The notes: generated by a model not told the origin, from the letters alone. 64,000 nt of DNA from Brassica napus (GCF_020379485.1 NC_063452.1:34185608-34249607); one strand, 5' to 3'. Shown: positions 35,489 through 47,387, numbered from the stretch's first letter. A program made the numbers and translations.

Positions 35489-37021
35489 CTCGGAGCGACC
35501 AGCTGTCCTCCTGTTCCACGGTAGTCACTCTCCAACTGCGGAAGATCCAACCGGTTCCTTGCCTGGGCGATGTGATTGCTGAAGTGTCTGCTCCTGCTCA
35601 GATGTTATGCCCTCTTCGCCGCCGAAACAGCCACCCGTGATCGCCTTGAGGATCCTCTTCATGAGGCTGTTGTTCTTTCGATGGGAATCAACCATCCAGC
35701 AGTGGTATGTCGCGTCATCTGCATCGTCCTCAAGTGGGCCTAAGTAATAGGCGGCGTGGTCATCCGGTGTGATGTCTTACACATCTTCCATGTCAGCTTC
35801 CGTAGCCGGCGCTCGTGGATCGGTGCAGAGGAACTCCAGGTCAGGCAGGAAGCGTATGTTCTCGATCGAGTTGAAGTTCGTGAGGTGAGACTGCAGGAGT
35901 TTGCAGTACAACACGTTCCCCTCCTTGTTTGCGAACTTGTAAGTGCTCTCGTCGCGAAGGATGTGGCAAGCGACCAGATAAGGGGTGTCGACATATTCAA
36001 TCTCATGGTTGACCGCATATGATCTGAGGTTGATCCCAAAGTATTTCAACAGAGGAGTGATTAGGCTACCACAGGGATTCTTCTTGTTGTCATTCCTCAT
36101 CAAGCAGTCCCTTCGTGAATAGAACATCCATATCAGATGGTACCCAGGGTTAGTTTGCACCGGCTGAATTGGGATCCCAGCTCTAGCTCTGCGAATCTCG
36201 TCCTCAAGTCCCAAGTACAACATCTGCAGCTCTCCCTTGGTGACCTTGGAGGTCTGATCTTTAGCGAATAGGAGGTTGGAGACCAACTTCGCAATAACCC
36301 TTAGAGTAGGGTTTCAGATCTGGGACTGGTACACCTTGCGGGATGTGAATGTTCCGTTTGGAATGAGGTCCCAAAAGCGGTATGTTGGCACGAACTTATT
36401 CTCCTCTGCTACCTCCGTACGCTCGTCCGAAATCGCATATATCTCGTTGAACTTGTCAAGCGAGAGGGAGCAAAACTTGCCGTCAGCCAAGAAAGAGAAG
36501 GAGCATTTCTCATATGTAGGCGCGGAAGGGTTGTCGTCCCCGATGTGAGTTGTAGCGAGCACTTGTCGCATGAGGTCTGTGTAGAGCTCGTGTGTTCGGT
36601 AGCAGAGGGGAGCAATCCCCATGGCGTGGAGTGTTTCGAACACATCGGTGTCGATCCCAAGGCAGACAAGGGTGTCGGCATGACCGAAGCAAGTGGGCAG
36701 GATCTCGGCATTGAGGAGCGTGTTGCATCTTGCCGCAGATTCCTCATCCCATCCCTCACAGTTGAAATCGAGGAGCATTGGGTCGTCGAGATTGATTGGC
36801 TGACCCTCTTTGCCCACACGCAGCCATGGGTAGGAAGCCGGAGCACTGTGGTTTGGAGGCGGCACGTAGTTCTCGCGGGTGACCTTTGGCATTTTAACCG
36901 ACTTTTTCTTGGTCCGTGGAGGTATCTGCAAACAGAACAAGCAGTTATAGATTAGTACGGTTCGTGGGCTGTCTAGAAAGGGATGGAACTTATACCCATT
37001 CTCAATTAAACTCAAGTCCAT
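35489..37021 (-). pseudogene. Athila ORF-1 (env-position protein)
   Basis: Minus-strand frames 37021-36314 and 36286-35777 read as one protein with a frameshift or short gap near 36300: MPKVTRENYVPPPNHSA, PMLLDFNCEGWDEESAAR, FLADGKFCSLSLDKFNEIY, LEDEIRRARAGIPI and ESTYKFANKEGNVLYC. This is the characteristic extra protein placed after pol in Athila (Athila ORF-1 family). A splice acceptor-like TTTGCAG precedes IPPRTKKK near 36928. The frame continues beyond 35777 with a stop, up to the CACTA insertion. Its function is not known. Confidence 0.85.
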
Positions 37022-37814
37022 TCAATTCCCAAACAACCCAACTATAACATGAATAACAATTTTCTGCGATTCATCATAAACGTTAACCAAATCAGTAGAT
37101 CAATCAACATCCTCAAGCGAACACCTCAATAGCGAGTATGCGAACGGTCGGGTTTCTATTGCTAAGTCACATTCAAAATTCAAAACAAGGCGGTTCATAC
37201 TCTTTCTCAGTTTGATTCTTCTATCAATCTAGCAACCTAGGATGTGTTCATTCAAAGATGTTGCTAACTAGAACTGATTGAACAGCGCGAGAAGAAAGAA
37301 AAAGAGAGAGGACCACAAATCGAGATTTGCATGCGCGATTGTGGGAGTTGTCGATTCGTTACCTTGTTCGGTTGAGAGAGGTGACTGCAAAAATAGATTG
37401 AACTCGAAATTCCAAGATATTACAATAAAAAAGAGTGAGAATTGATTGAGAGATTAAAGAGTTTGGCTTAGGGTTCTATCTCTTAAGGGAGAGGAGTTTG
37501 CGGCGAGTGGGGCTAAGTGGGGAAGTGGAGTGGGATGGCCTTAAATAGGCAAACCCTAAACGCTTCCTCTTCTACTTTTTTGTTTTTAATTTTTTTTTTT
37601 TTGGGTCCGAAGACTTACCTGAGGGAACAATTGTTCTCCAGTGAGAACAGTCTTTGGATTGTTCCTCCGGAAAACTTCGGTTTTATTTTTTCTGAAGCAA
37701 AAATTCAAAACAAACTACATAAATATTGAAGGGAAAAACATATTTACACTTACCAGTGGGTTGCCTCCCACCAAGCGCTCGATTTAAGTCACTAGCTTGA
37801 CTTTAATTAGCCGA
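37022..37814 (-). other. Athila spacer between integrase and ORF-1
   Basis: Noncoding. On the minus strand it begins with a GTGGGAGGCAACCCACTGG block (about 37758-37776), a conserved element also seen at about 24255 and, as GTGGGGGTAACCCAC, at about 55800. Poly-T/poly-A tracts lie near 37580-37600. No ORF is supported. Confidence 0.55.
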
Positions 37815-39270
37815 TTAGGCTGTGGAGGGATCGCTAAAGGGAATTTCTTCACCGTCTGCGATTGTTGTTTCAGCAAGGTATGGCTTGAGACGCTGTCCAT
37901 TAACAACAAACTCTCCTCCGTTTGTGTCCAGCAACACAACTGCTCCATATGGCCGGACCTCCTTGATGGTGAACGGCCCAGACCATCTTGACTTCAGCTT
38001 TCCTGGGAACAGCTTCAGCCTGGTGTTGAAGAGCAGGACCTGATCATTCGGTTCAAAGCTTCTGCTGATGATCTGCTTGTCATGATATGCCTTGGTCTTT
38101 TCTTTGTAGATCTTTGTGCTCTCATAAGCCATATGCATGATCTCTTCTAGCTCGTGAATCTGGATGGAGTGCCTCTCCTTGGCTGATTTGATATCGAAGT
38201 TGAGCAGTTTGACAGCCCATGTCGCCTTGTACTCTAGTTCCACATGGAGATGACAAGCCTTGCCATAGACCAGGTGATATGGAGTGGTCCCTAGTGGCGT
38301 CTGAAGGCTGTTCTATAGGCCCCTAGTGCATCATCTAATTTGAGAGACCAGTCCTTGCGTGTAGTGCCGACTGTTTTCTGCAAGATGCTCTTGATCTCTC
38401 TATTAGACACTTCCACTTGGCCACTTGTTTGAGGGTGATATGCGGTTGCAACTTTATGCTTGACACCTTTCTTTTTCAAGAGGCCTTGGAAGACCTTATT
38501 GATGAAGTAGGTGCCTCCATCGCTTATGACCACCCTAGGTACTCCAAACCTTGGAAAGATGATAGATTTGAACATCTTGGTCACAACACGCGCATCATTA
38601 GTGGGGCTGGCGATTGCCTCCACCCACTTTGAGACATAATCCACTGCGACCATAATGTACAGGTTCTTGTATGAAGGTGGGAATAGTCCCATGAAGTCTA
38701 TCCCCCAATAGTCGAAAACCTCGATCTCGAATATGAAGTTCTAAGGTATCTCGTTCCTCTTGCTGATGTTCCCTTGTCGTTGGCATGACTTGCACTTGGA
38801 GATGAAAGCTTGTGCATCAAGGAACATTGTGGGCCCCAGAAACCGGCTTGCAAGACCTTGGAGACGGTCTTGAATGCTGCAAAGTGTCCGGCATATGAGA
38901 AACCATGGCAGTGGTGTAGGATCCCTGGAATCTCAGCTTCCGGAACACATCATCGGAACACTCCATCCTTGTAGTGTCTGTACAGGAACGGTTCATCCCA
39001 AAAGTAGAGTTTTGCATTCCTCAGAAACTTCCTCTTCTCATTACCAGTAAACTCAACTGGTTCCTTCTCCGCAGCTAAAAGATTAGCCATTTCAGCAAAC
39101 CAAGGTAGATTGGAATATCTCTTCTTGATCGCAGCAACGAAGTGTTCCTGGTCTGCGGAATAGTCTGCGGAACAGTCTGCGGTAAGAGTATCTTGCCTGT
39201 TCTCGACATACAGACCAATCGTGTAAACGTGCTCTTCAGGAAGACTGTCATCGAGAGCAGTCGCTTCGTC
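37815..39270 (-). pseudogene. Athila integrase
   Basis: Read on the minus strand: the N-terminal region (FLRNAKLYFWDEPFLYRH, about 39020), the zinc-binding part with frameshifts (38960-38760), then the catalytic core [15 protein letters not shown] (first D; 38660), [15 protein letters not shown] (second D; 38530) and [16 protein letters not shown] (E; 38430). The C-terminal part is FEPNDQVLLFNTRLKLFPGK and SRWSGPFTIKEV (38060-37950). Frameshifts near 38290 and 38730 and others break it. It would insert element DNA into the genome. Confidence 0.88.
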
Positions 39271-39850
39271 GATCTTCATCCTGGACAGATGATCGGTGAC
39301 TCCATTCTCAATTCCCTTCTTATCCTTGATCTCAAGAGTAGGAGAATCCATCTCAGTAGGGGTGGTTTGGCATCCTTTTTGGTCAGCGGGTATCTCAAGG
39401 TTGCATGATCCGTGTGTACTATCACCTTAGAACCTACTAGGTACGACCTAAACTTCTCGAAAGCGTAGACAATGGCTAAAATTTCCTTCTCTGTCGTAGC
39501 ATATTGGCATTGAGCTTCGTCCATTGTCCTGCTCGCATAGTAGATCACGTGCAGTTTCTTATCTTTTCGCTGTCCTAGCACTGCGAAATCACTTTCGTCA
39601 GTCATGATCTCCAAAGGTAGGTCCAGTCTGGAGGTTGAACGATTGCGGCACTGATCAAAGCTCCTTTTATTGTGTGGAAAGCACCCAAGCAATCCCTATC
39701 GAACTCAAACTTGGTGTCCTTGCAGAGCAGCCTAGTGAGTGGTCTTGCGATTTTTGAGAAATCCTTGATGAACCTCCTATGGAAACCGGCGTGTCCCAAG
39801 AAGATTATGATTCCCTTGACTGTGGTTGGTGGTTGCAGGCTCATCATCAC
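39271..39850 (-). pseudogene. Athila RNase H
   Basis: Minus strand: MTDESDFAVLGQRKDKKLH (the family reads CDASDxAVG here), YYASRTMDEAQCQYATTEKEIL, FRSYLVGSKVIVHTDHATLR and DAKPPLLRWILLL. The connection is upstream (FLGHAGFHRRFIKDFSKIAR). A frameshift near 39640 splits the two frames. It would remove RNA from the hybrid. The first Asp region looks altered, so activity is unlikely. Confidence 0.8.
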
Positions 39851-40743
39851 CTCGATCCTTGCCTTGTCAACCTCGATCCCCTTCTAAGAGATCTTGTGTC
39901 CGAGAACAATCTCATCCTTGACCATGAAGTGGCACTTCTCCCAGTTGAGCACCAGATCTTTCTCCACGCATCGTTGCAACACCCTGCACAAATTTCTCAA
40001 ACAGACAGAAATAGAGATTCCATAGACACTAAAGTCATCCATGAAAACCTCCATTATGTCAGATGAGTAAAAATGGACATCATGCAACGTTGAAAGGTCG
40101 CAGGAGCATTGCACAAGCCGAATGGCATCTTCATGTAGGCAAACGTGCCGTATGGGCATGTGAACGTTGTCTTCTCCTGATCGTCTGGGTGGATGGGGAT
40201 CTGAAAGAAACCTGAATAACCATCTAGAAAGCAATAGTGTGGGTTGTTAGCCAATCTTTCAAGCATTTGATGAATGAAAGGGAGTGGGAAATGATCCTTG
40301 CGAGTCACAACTTTCAATTTGAGAAAATCAATGCACATGCGATGTCCAGTTACAGTTCTAGTTGGAATCAATTCATTCTTCGCATTTGTTATTACAGTTA
40401 TTCCACCTTTCCTAGGAACTACATGAACAGGGCTAACCTAGTTACTGTCAGAGATGGCATAGATCACACCAGCCTCTAGAAGTTCCATTATCTCTTTCTT
40501 AACAACATCTTTTAGATTCGGATTTAACCTCCTCTGATGTTCTATAGAAGTCATTGATTCATCTTCTAGATGTATTCTATGCATGCATAAATCAGATGAA
40601 ATACCATGAATGAGTGGATCTCTTGGTTCTTCTTCAACTTTTAGAACCACAAAATCTGTTGGGACAAAAGTGTTGCCTACTCGAACATGGAGATCTTCCA
40701 GAATACCCACTAGTGACTTAACTGATCTGTCCGCGAACACCAA
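39851..40743 (-). pseudogene. Athila reverse transcriptase
   Basis: Minus strand: SDLCMHRIHLEDES and DVVKKEIMELLEAGVIYAIS (about 40580-40440), a stop at 40438, RTVTGHRMCIDFLKLK (40360), YCFLDGYSGFFQIPIHPDD (40230), YGTFAYMKMPFGLCNAPATF (40150), then after a frameshift near 40060 the catalytic box EVFMDDFSVYG with both Asp retained. Wording is diagnostic of the Athila lineage. Multiple lesions make it inactive. Confidence 0.9.
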
Positions 40744-40758
40744 GGAAATTCTTGTTGG

Positions 40759-41333
40759 TTAGAAGTCTGTGAACCCCAGTGGCTTTGCCACGGAGTAAGG
40801 CATGAGGTTGACACTGGAGCCCAGCTCGCAAAGGGAACAAGCGAACACCGTTTTCCCAATTTGTATTAAGAGAACAAACTTGCCTGGATCACCCAATTTC
40901 TTAATCGGCCTGTTCTGAAGCACTGCATTGCACTCCTTTGAAACTAACAATAACTCACTGTCTCCAGTTATCTTACCGGAGACCAGACCTTTCATCAAAC
41001 TTTGCATAGAAGGTATCATCTGGATGGCATCAATCAGAGGTAACTTGATAGTTAGATCCTCTAGCATCTTCTTACACTTTGTCTCCTCACGATCCTTCCG
41101 AGATATCTTTGCGGGAAAAGGGTATGGAACCTTGGGAATGTATTCGCGCGGAGGAACAGACTCGACAGGTGTAGTGAATGGGGTCGGATCAGTCTCAGCA
41201 TGCTGTTCCGTTTCCCCGTCAGATAGAGGGACAGCTTTGGATTGTGGTTTCTCACCCTCCTTTTGCTTGCCCTTCTCTTCCGCTGATAGCTTCTTAGGGA
41301 TCGCATCTGGTAGTCTCTTTCCACTCCTTAGTG
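40759..41333 (-). pseudogene. Athila aspartic protease with altered active site
   Basis: Minus strand: the part before the protease reads KLSAEEKGKQKEG in a frame shifted from the gag frame. The protease proper is LEDLTIKLPLIDAIQMIPS, SKECNAVLQNR and KKLGDPGKF, then CSLCELGSSVNLMPYSVAK. Athila proteases normally have C-D-L-G here, so the catalytic Asp is Glu. It ends LGFTDF with a stop at 40759. Confidence 0.82.
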
Positions 41334-42864
41334 CTACTGCACTGCATTTTTAGGATTTTTATCGGTGTTTCCAGGTAGAGTACCTTGCTGTCTCTTGACG
41401 CTCTCAGCTGTCTGAGCGATCTGAACGTCCATCTGTCTCATGTGGTTAGTGACATTGTCATATTTGGTGCTCAGGTCATTGAACATGTGGTTCATTCTGG
41501 AGTTGATGTCTATGGTGACTTGATTCAACGCTTTCCCTTGAATTTGTTGACCCTGGAGAAATTGCTGCATCATCGTCGCTAGACCCTTCATTTCGTCTTG
41601 CGGAGCAGTCATAGACGAGGGAGCGGCTTGTTGAGCAGTTTGCTGCTTTTGGTTCTGAAACTGGTTGTGCTGCGCCTGGCTCAGAACATATGTTCTTCCT
41701 TGGTACGGTTTCTGATACCCGGTGTTCTGTCCTTGAATGTTATGCGCGTTGTCAACCAGTTTGTCTTGCTTAGGATACACAAAGAGGTGAGCATTGTTCC
41801 TCACGTTAGGGTTCGGGCGGTAGTTCTTGTACTGCCATCCTTGTCCAGTGACATAGCTCACTTCTTGTTGATCGTCCACTGTGTTCTCTGCGTCAGGTGT
41901 GACATCTGATGCACTATTCTCTGAAGCGGTTTCTTCCATGATAAACACTTGGCTCTGATTGCCCTTAATCAGCTGGTCAACCTTTGCCGCTAGATCATCA
42001 ATGATGTTCTCGGTCTTAGAGTGATCGTTCTCCTTGTTCTTGTTGAGTGAGCTCGACGTCATATTCTCGATCAGTGCGAATGCGCCTTGTGTTGTTTGAG
42101 TCATGAAGTCTCCATAACTCGAGGAATCTAGAGCATTTCGAAACTCATAGCTCACTCCATCATAAAACACTTCCAGTATGTAATCGTCCTCGAACCCATG
42201 GTGAGGGCATTCCCTTCGGTACTTCTTGTAACGCTCCCAAGCATCATAGAAGGGCTCGTCAGTCTTTTGCTTAAAATTGGAGATCTTATGCCTCTGAGCT
42301 GCGGTTTTGGACTTTGTTTAGAAGTGACTTAAGAACGCTGCTCTGACTTGTTCCCATGTAGTAAGTGTACCAGTCGGGAGAGAGGCTAACCAGCGAGCTG
42401 CTTTCCCATCAAGAGAGAATGGGAACAGGGTGCATTTGACGTAGTCTGGTGGCACTCCATTGCGCGAGAGAAGTTGCAGACTCTCTCAAAGTTCGCGATG
42501 TGGTCTAACGGAATTTCAGCTGCGAGGCCGTTGAACATCTTTCTCTGCACCAGGCCGATCAAAGCAGGCTTGATCTCATAATCTTGTCGATGGGAGCGCC
42601 TTGTTGCTCAGCTTTCTGTGCATCAAGTTCAGCCGCTGCTTGGCGAGCAGCTTCCTGTGTATTGATGGTCTGTTGCATCTGCTGCATTTGTTGTTGCATG
42701 AGTGCCATTGCAGCAGTGAGATCATCCTGGCCTCCATGATCATCCATTGTTATGTCAGTAGGCCGTGGTTGTTGACGGTTATGTCTTTCTAATCTTGCAA
42801 GCTCTTCGTTGCTTAGCGTGAATAATGGTCCTTGTGCGTTGCTCCGAGTATATCTATTGGTCAT
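41334..42864 (-). pseudogene. gag: Athila gag
   Basis: Start ATG near 42864 (MTNRYTRSNAQGPLF), 90 bases after the primer site. A Gln-rich coiled coil follows (ALMQQQMQQMQQTIN), a damaged capsid part between 42560 and 42170 with at least one frameshift and a stop near 42310, then DGVSYEFRNALDSSS, a Gln/Asn-rich region (YRPNPNVRNNAHLFV, QNTGYQKPYQGR) and MDVQIAQTAESVKRQQGTLPG. No CCHC knuckle is visible, as is usual for Athila. It would form the particle. Confidence 0.85.
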
Positions 42865-42953
42865 GCACCTGGATCATTTGCTGCAACAAAGAGAGGAAAG
42901 CAAATTAGATGTTTTAGACTAAGTATAGAACTGAAAAATAAAGTTAAATATCT

Positions 42954-42975
42954 GGTCCCCGTCGCAACGGCGCCA
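42954..42975 (-). other. Primer binding site, tRNA-Asp type
   Basis: The minus strand reads TGGCGCCGTTGCGACGGGG, followed by ACC, 5 bases after the LTR end. It resembles the tRNA-Asp-complementary site usual for Athila and Tat (family consensus TGGCGCCGTTGCCGGGGA), with one small difference (an inserted or changed AC). Confidence 0.82.
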
Positions 42976-42980
42976 AAACT

Positions 42981-43852
42981 TGATACACTAAAACTGAACC
43001 TTTCCTACTATCAAGTTAACAGTTGTAATTGTAGTATTTAAAATTCAATCCAGAGGACCAGTCTACACTTTATTCTTGTGAGTTTTCAACTTAGCTAAAA
43101 CTAAAAGTGGGGTTTGAATTAAATAGTGACGTGCAAGTAAAGTAAATGATTGTAAAGAGTAAATTCAATATTAAAAAGAAGCCAGTCTAGGGTTTCCCAT
43201 CGGGTGTTGATGCTAAACCAAACATTTATTCAAGCGCAATGCAGCACAATCTAGAACACGGATAACTCAATTAGAACTGGGATCACTCATTGGGTGTTGA
43301 TGCGGATCGAGCTTGACGCCTAAACTCTCGTATGGGTCAGGGATCGACTGCAAGCAATATAGATCAAGTCCGATAGGTTCACCGAGCACCCTAGTATCTA
43401 CTTTCGCTGACTAGGGATGCTCGGCTCATTCACTCAATATCAAGCTATCGACTACACGGTCTTCTTGTAAATCCAAAATATCCGTCTAGGTCTTCTTGCA
43501 AAACTAGCGTAAAAAGAAAATAAAGATAAGGATGGCTTTTTATACGGAGGCGTCCTCGACTTCAGAGGAGAGAATAAGTGATTAGGGAAAATCTTTGACA
43601 GATATGGAAACTTCCATAAATGTCGGGAACAATCGCCGGGCTGTTCCTAGTGGGATCAACCGTCAGACTGCTCTGCATGATTGTTCCGTGGGGAAAGACT
43701 CCAATTCTTGCTCCTTTCTTCACACTTCTTCCTTCAACTCTTTAGCCTACTCCAGACCTGAAATGACTCTAAAAGGACTGGACTAACTCGATAAAACATT
43801 GAAAACAAGTTGTTAATCCTTTGTACAATTGTGCGAAAAACACCATATATCA
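42981..43852 (-). repeat. Athila 5' LTR (872 bp, internally deleted)
   Basis: The minus strand starts TGATATATGG at 43852 and ends GTGTATCA at 42981. Compared with the 3' LTR it lacks about 250 bases (junction near 43462, ACACGGTCTTCTTG) and differs in a short block near 43260-43310. Confidence 0.9.
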
Positions 43853-44330
43853 CAAACGCACTGTAGCAGCGACACTGTAGCAGCGACACTGTAGCAAAAA
43901 CATTGATCGACACTTTAGTAGAGATACTGTTCATCGGCAAAAAAATATCACAAACGCACTGTAGCAGCGACACTGTAGCAGCGACACTGTAGCAAAAACG
44001 TTGATCGACACTTTAGCAGAGATACTGTTCATCAACCGTCAGACTGCTCCGCATGATTGTTCCGTGGGAAAAGACTCCAATTCTTACTCCTTTCTTCACG
44101 CTTCTTCCTTCAACTCTTTAGCCTACTCCAGACCTGAAATTACTCTAAAATGACTGGACTAACTTGATAAAACATTGAAAACAAGTTGTAAATCCTTTGT
44201 ACAATGGTGCGAAAAACACCATATATCACAAACGCACTGTAGTATAGGCACTGTAGCAGCGACACTGTAGCAAAAACGTTGATCGACACTTTAGCAGAGA
44301 TACTGTTCATCGGCAAAAAAAAATATTTGG
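43853..44330. repeat. Threefold repeat of insertion-site flank plus Athila LTR head
   Basis: The block CAAACGCACTGTAG ... ACTGTTCATC occurs from about 43853, 43952 and 44229, each with internal CAGCGACACTGTAG units. Between the second and third lies a second copy of the LTR head (about 44029-44227, minus strand), ending in the same TGATATATGG boundary. So flank plus LTR head has been duplicated in place after Athila inserted. No gene. Confidence 0.8.
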
Positions 44331-45935
44331 TTTTATTTATTACTGATTTTTTGTGTTTTATTAATTTCAGGTATAATTATATATATATATATATATAAAA
44401 GAGAACCAAGGAAAAGAGGTTATATACCAGCATCGACCGACACCTAATCATTGTCGGTCGACACCACTTCACGAGCATCGTGAGACGCCTGATCAGTGTC
44501 GCTTGACAGAGCATCAACAGAATTGATCGATCGCCACTTAACTGTGTCGATCGACATTCACATCCAGCAAGAAGGTATACCGACTTTCCTTGTTAAATTT
44601 AGTACTTGTGATTTATTTTCCCACCAATTTTAGGGTTCGACTGGTGACCATTCTGGAAACAACAGGAACAAATAGAAAAGGAACGTAAACGAATAAAATT
44701 ACATGAATGAAAAGGAATGGTTGTTTCTTCTCAATTTTAACAAGGAATACTTTTGTTATTTATTTCTCTACAAAAAAAAAGAATGGTAGGGAATGAAAAG
44801 AAAAATTTATTCCTTGTGAATGGTGATATTTTTTTAGGAACGTTAGGGAATGCATTATTCATCGACGTTCCCTAGTTACCATTCATACCCTAAACTGTAT
44901 AACACTGAGGACAGTGTTGTTTAAGTCTGGAGGAGATTCTAATGATTTTGTGTTTTATTTTGAGTTTTATTTTTATGTGTTTTATTGAGCTTTATTGAGT
45001 CAAGAAGGGGATGATGAACTTTTTCAGTTTTACTTATTATCTAACCACTCTCTAGCACCATTCTTAGATTTACTTACTACAGAGTGTACTAAAGATACCA
45101 AAGTGGATCACGTGCCAGTTATTAACACTTACTGGGAATGTTTGAAGGAACCAAAACTGACCTCCAACCTAATTGAGCTTAATTTGCTTGTCTTGGGGCT
45201 TGGTATACACTGGATCGGATTCCTACTTTAGGTCTGAAAGGTAAAAATCTGGGAGATTTTGGTTTCCTTCTCTCCTCCCTTTGGCATCCCGAAAGAAAGT
45301 AAAATAAAATATTGAGATGATTTCCTCAGATGTAGAGGGGTAGGTACATTACCTATGACCCCACTATTCTAATTCAAAGGAATGATCACACATTGTTGGA
45401 AGCGAGGGGTAGGTACATTACCGAAGTACCCCACTATTCGCCTAGACTTTGCCAAGAAGAGAGAAAAGAAAAAAAAATCAAAAAGAAGATGAATAAGATG
45501 GACTGTATCAGCATCATTGTTTATCGGAATTGAGATAAAAGTATTCAGAAAAGGGAGATATATAGGGAAAAAAGAAACCATAATAAGACTACATGTATAC
45601 TCAGATACCTGCTGGGGTAAGAGTCCATGTGTCATTTGATAGATACTCCCAATGTAAAGCCTTAACTTTTTTTATATGTAAGAAATGAGGTCAGTAGAGG
45701 GGTTAGTCAGACAGTATTTGCTAAGTTGTTGGGTAGATGAATTTGGTTGCTCAGCTAGGATAGGGTGTATAAAGTACCACTAAAGTTGGGATTGATTTGA
45801 TGTGGCTTGCAACATTGTAGAGGTGATGATAGTGAGTTTAAAATTGTGTGAGTCACTGTTGTTTTCAAACCTCTTTAAAAAGACTACTCTGAGTGTTTTG
45901 CTTGAGGACAAGCAAAAGAGTAAGTCTGGGGGAGT
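44331..45935 (+). mobile_element. 3' internal region of the RT-less Athila-like element (right part)
   Basis: It continues the element interrupted at 24369. It contains an (AT)n run near 44377-44396, TCGACCGACACC/TCGATCGCC motifs (44430-44560), a MITE (44631-44893), a small frame (44995-45231, MSQEGDDELFQF, unknown) and, at the end, GAGGACAAGCAAAAGAGTAAGTCTGGGGGAGT, given here as the two blocks GAGGACAAGC and GTCTGGGGGAG, which form the purine tract. The same end lies inverted at 55248-55300. Confidence 0.6.
44631..44893 (-). mobile_element. MITE, 'TGGTGACxA' family, copy 1
   Basis: The ends are related inverted repeats: TAGGGTTCGACTGGTGACCA at the left, and on the minus strand from the right end TAGGGTATGAATGGTAACTA. 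The right 110 bases, reversed, align with the left end of the larger copy at 51196 (GTATAAATGGTGACTAAGG, CAATGCATTCCC). No ORF. The superfamily is not certain; hAT is possible. Confidence 0.6.
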
Positions 45936-47387
45936 TGATATACCATGGATTTTACCCACTTTTAGCCATGGTATATAAGTTTTTTAGGATATATTTACTA
46001 AGACTTGGAGTCTTTTAGAGTGTTTTCTGGTTCAGATACATTTTGGAAGAATGTGGTGATTTTGGTACCTTTTGGAGACTTTTGAGGTGCAGAACTGCAC
46101 GACGTGACCAATATTTAGATATGTATGGAGACCTTCCCATGGTGCGATTGAGCCGATCTTTTGAAACAAAATATAGACTTTAATTATCTTTCCAATGCCA
46201 CCGTTTTGAGGTCAATCCAACGGTTAGATCGGAAGTTATACTTGTTTTACTGAAGAGTGGCCAGTCTGTCTCGCGAGAGAGCTGTCGAGGAGTTGAATGG
46301 AATGTCGATCGATGGTGCACTCTTGGTGTCGATTGACCGTGTTGCCAGAACGCGGTCCGAGCCTATTCATGACCAACTTAAGCCCAGAAGTTACCACAAG
46401 TTACCATAATATCCCTGGACGACTCAGAACCCTACTAATGTGTTTTCTAAGCCATTGTTGACGGCTACGCTGTCTATCATTTATTGCTCTTAGTTTTAGG
46501 GTTGGAGAGAAGATCAATTCTCCTTTGGAGATTGATTGGAACTCCATTGGTTTTACTATTGCTTTCTATTCTATTATTTATTCAGACTATGATTTTTGTT
46601 ATTGCTTCCATGTATGAGTAATCACATTGTTAGATTTAGAGATTTCATGAGCCTAATGTCATACTGATTATCTGTTAGGATTGCTAGGATTGCTTATTGA
46701 ATTCTACACCAGGGTAGCTTGTAATACTAGGATATGTAATAGTTAGAAAAATACGACAGAGTGACTGATTGTTTGAACCTAGAATCATAGGACAATTGAG
46801 AGGCACCAAAGTGCAATTGATTAACAGAACCCGAACCCTGAGTGAATTAGATACCTAGGTGTTTATGACAATTGGTCTAGGAATCTAGTTGAACATAATT
46901 GATTAGGTCATTAACACTTGTCTGAAGAAGCATCGATCGACGCTCTGGCCATAGCATCGATCGACGCTCTTGCCATAGCATCGATCGACGCTCGCTCCTT
47001 GTTCGCACGCGATAGCTGGAACACATGACTTAGACAGCTGATTAGTAATTGCATACGAAAACTGGATTACTTAATTATTAAAATCGAGTTCTAGAATTGA
47101 ATCTATTAAACCCTTAGCATTCTTGATTTTAGTAATGAATCTCTTGATTGATAAATCCTTAAGTCTAACTTTTTCTCCTCATTAATTACAACTTCAACCA
47201 ATCGAACAATTGTCTTGTTCACAATGCTTACTTTATTTACTGCTTTAATATTGATTGCCTAGCTTAACCTTGATTTTATAGTCTATTGTGTGTCTTAGCT
47301 CTCTGTGGATTCGATCCCTAAGTGTTACAACTCGACATCTAATTGAGAGAGTACAAATCACTCCTTATGGTAATTTAAGTGATATCA
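45936..47387 (+). repeat. 3' LTR of the plus-strand Athila-like element (1452 bp)
   Basis: It starts TGATATACCATGG after the purine tract and ends AAGTGATATCA. It contains three near-identical CATCGATCGACGCTC units (46930-46993) and TCGATCGATGG at 46303. Related LTRs: 20807-22124 and 53998-55247. Confidence 0.85.

Larger units (their letters stand above)
24370..43852 (-). mobile_element. Complete Athila retrotransposon, TSD CAAAC, interrupted by a CACTA element
   Basis: LTRs at 24370-25495 and 42981-43852 bound a minus-strand interior with primer site, gag, PR, RT, RH, IN and ORF-1 in Athila order. CAAAC at 24365-24369 and 43853-43857 is an exact 5-bp target duplication. Without the nested CACTA (8291 bp plus 3 bp) the element is about 11.2 kb, normal for Athila. 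It sits inside an older Athila-like element. All frames are damaged, so it is inactive. Confidence 0.93.

Noticed and set aside
44995..45231. 78-residue ORF in the Athila-like 3' region
   Set aside because: No homology recognised, TTG-type start context, embedded in noncoding 3' sequence; kept only as a remark.
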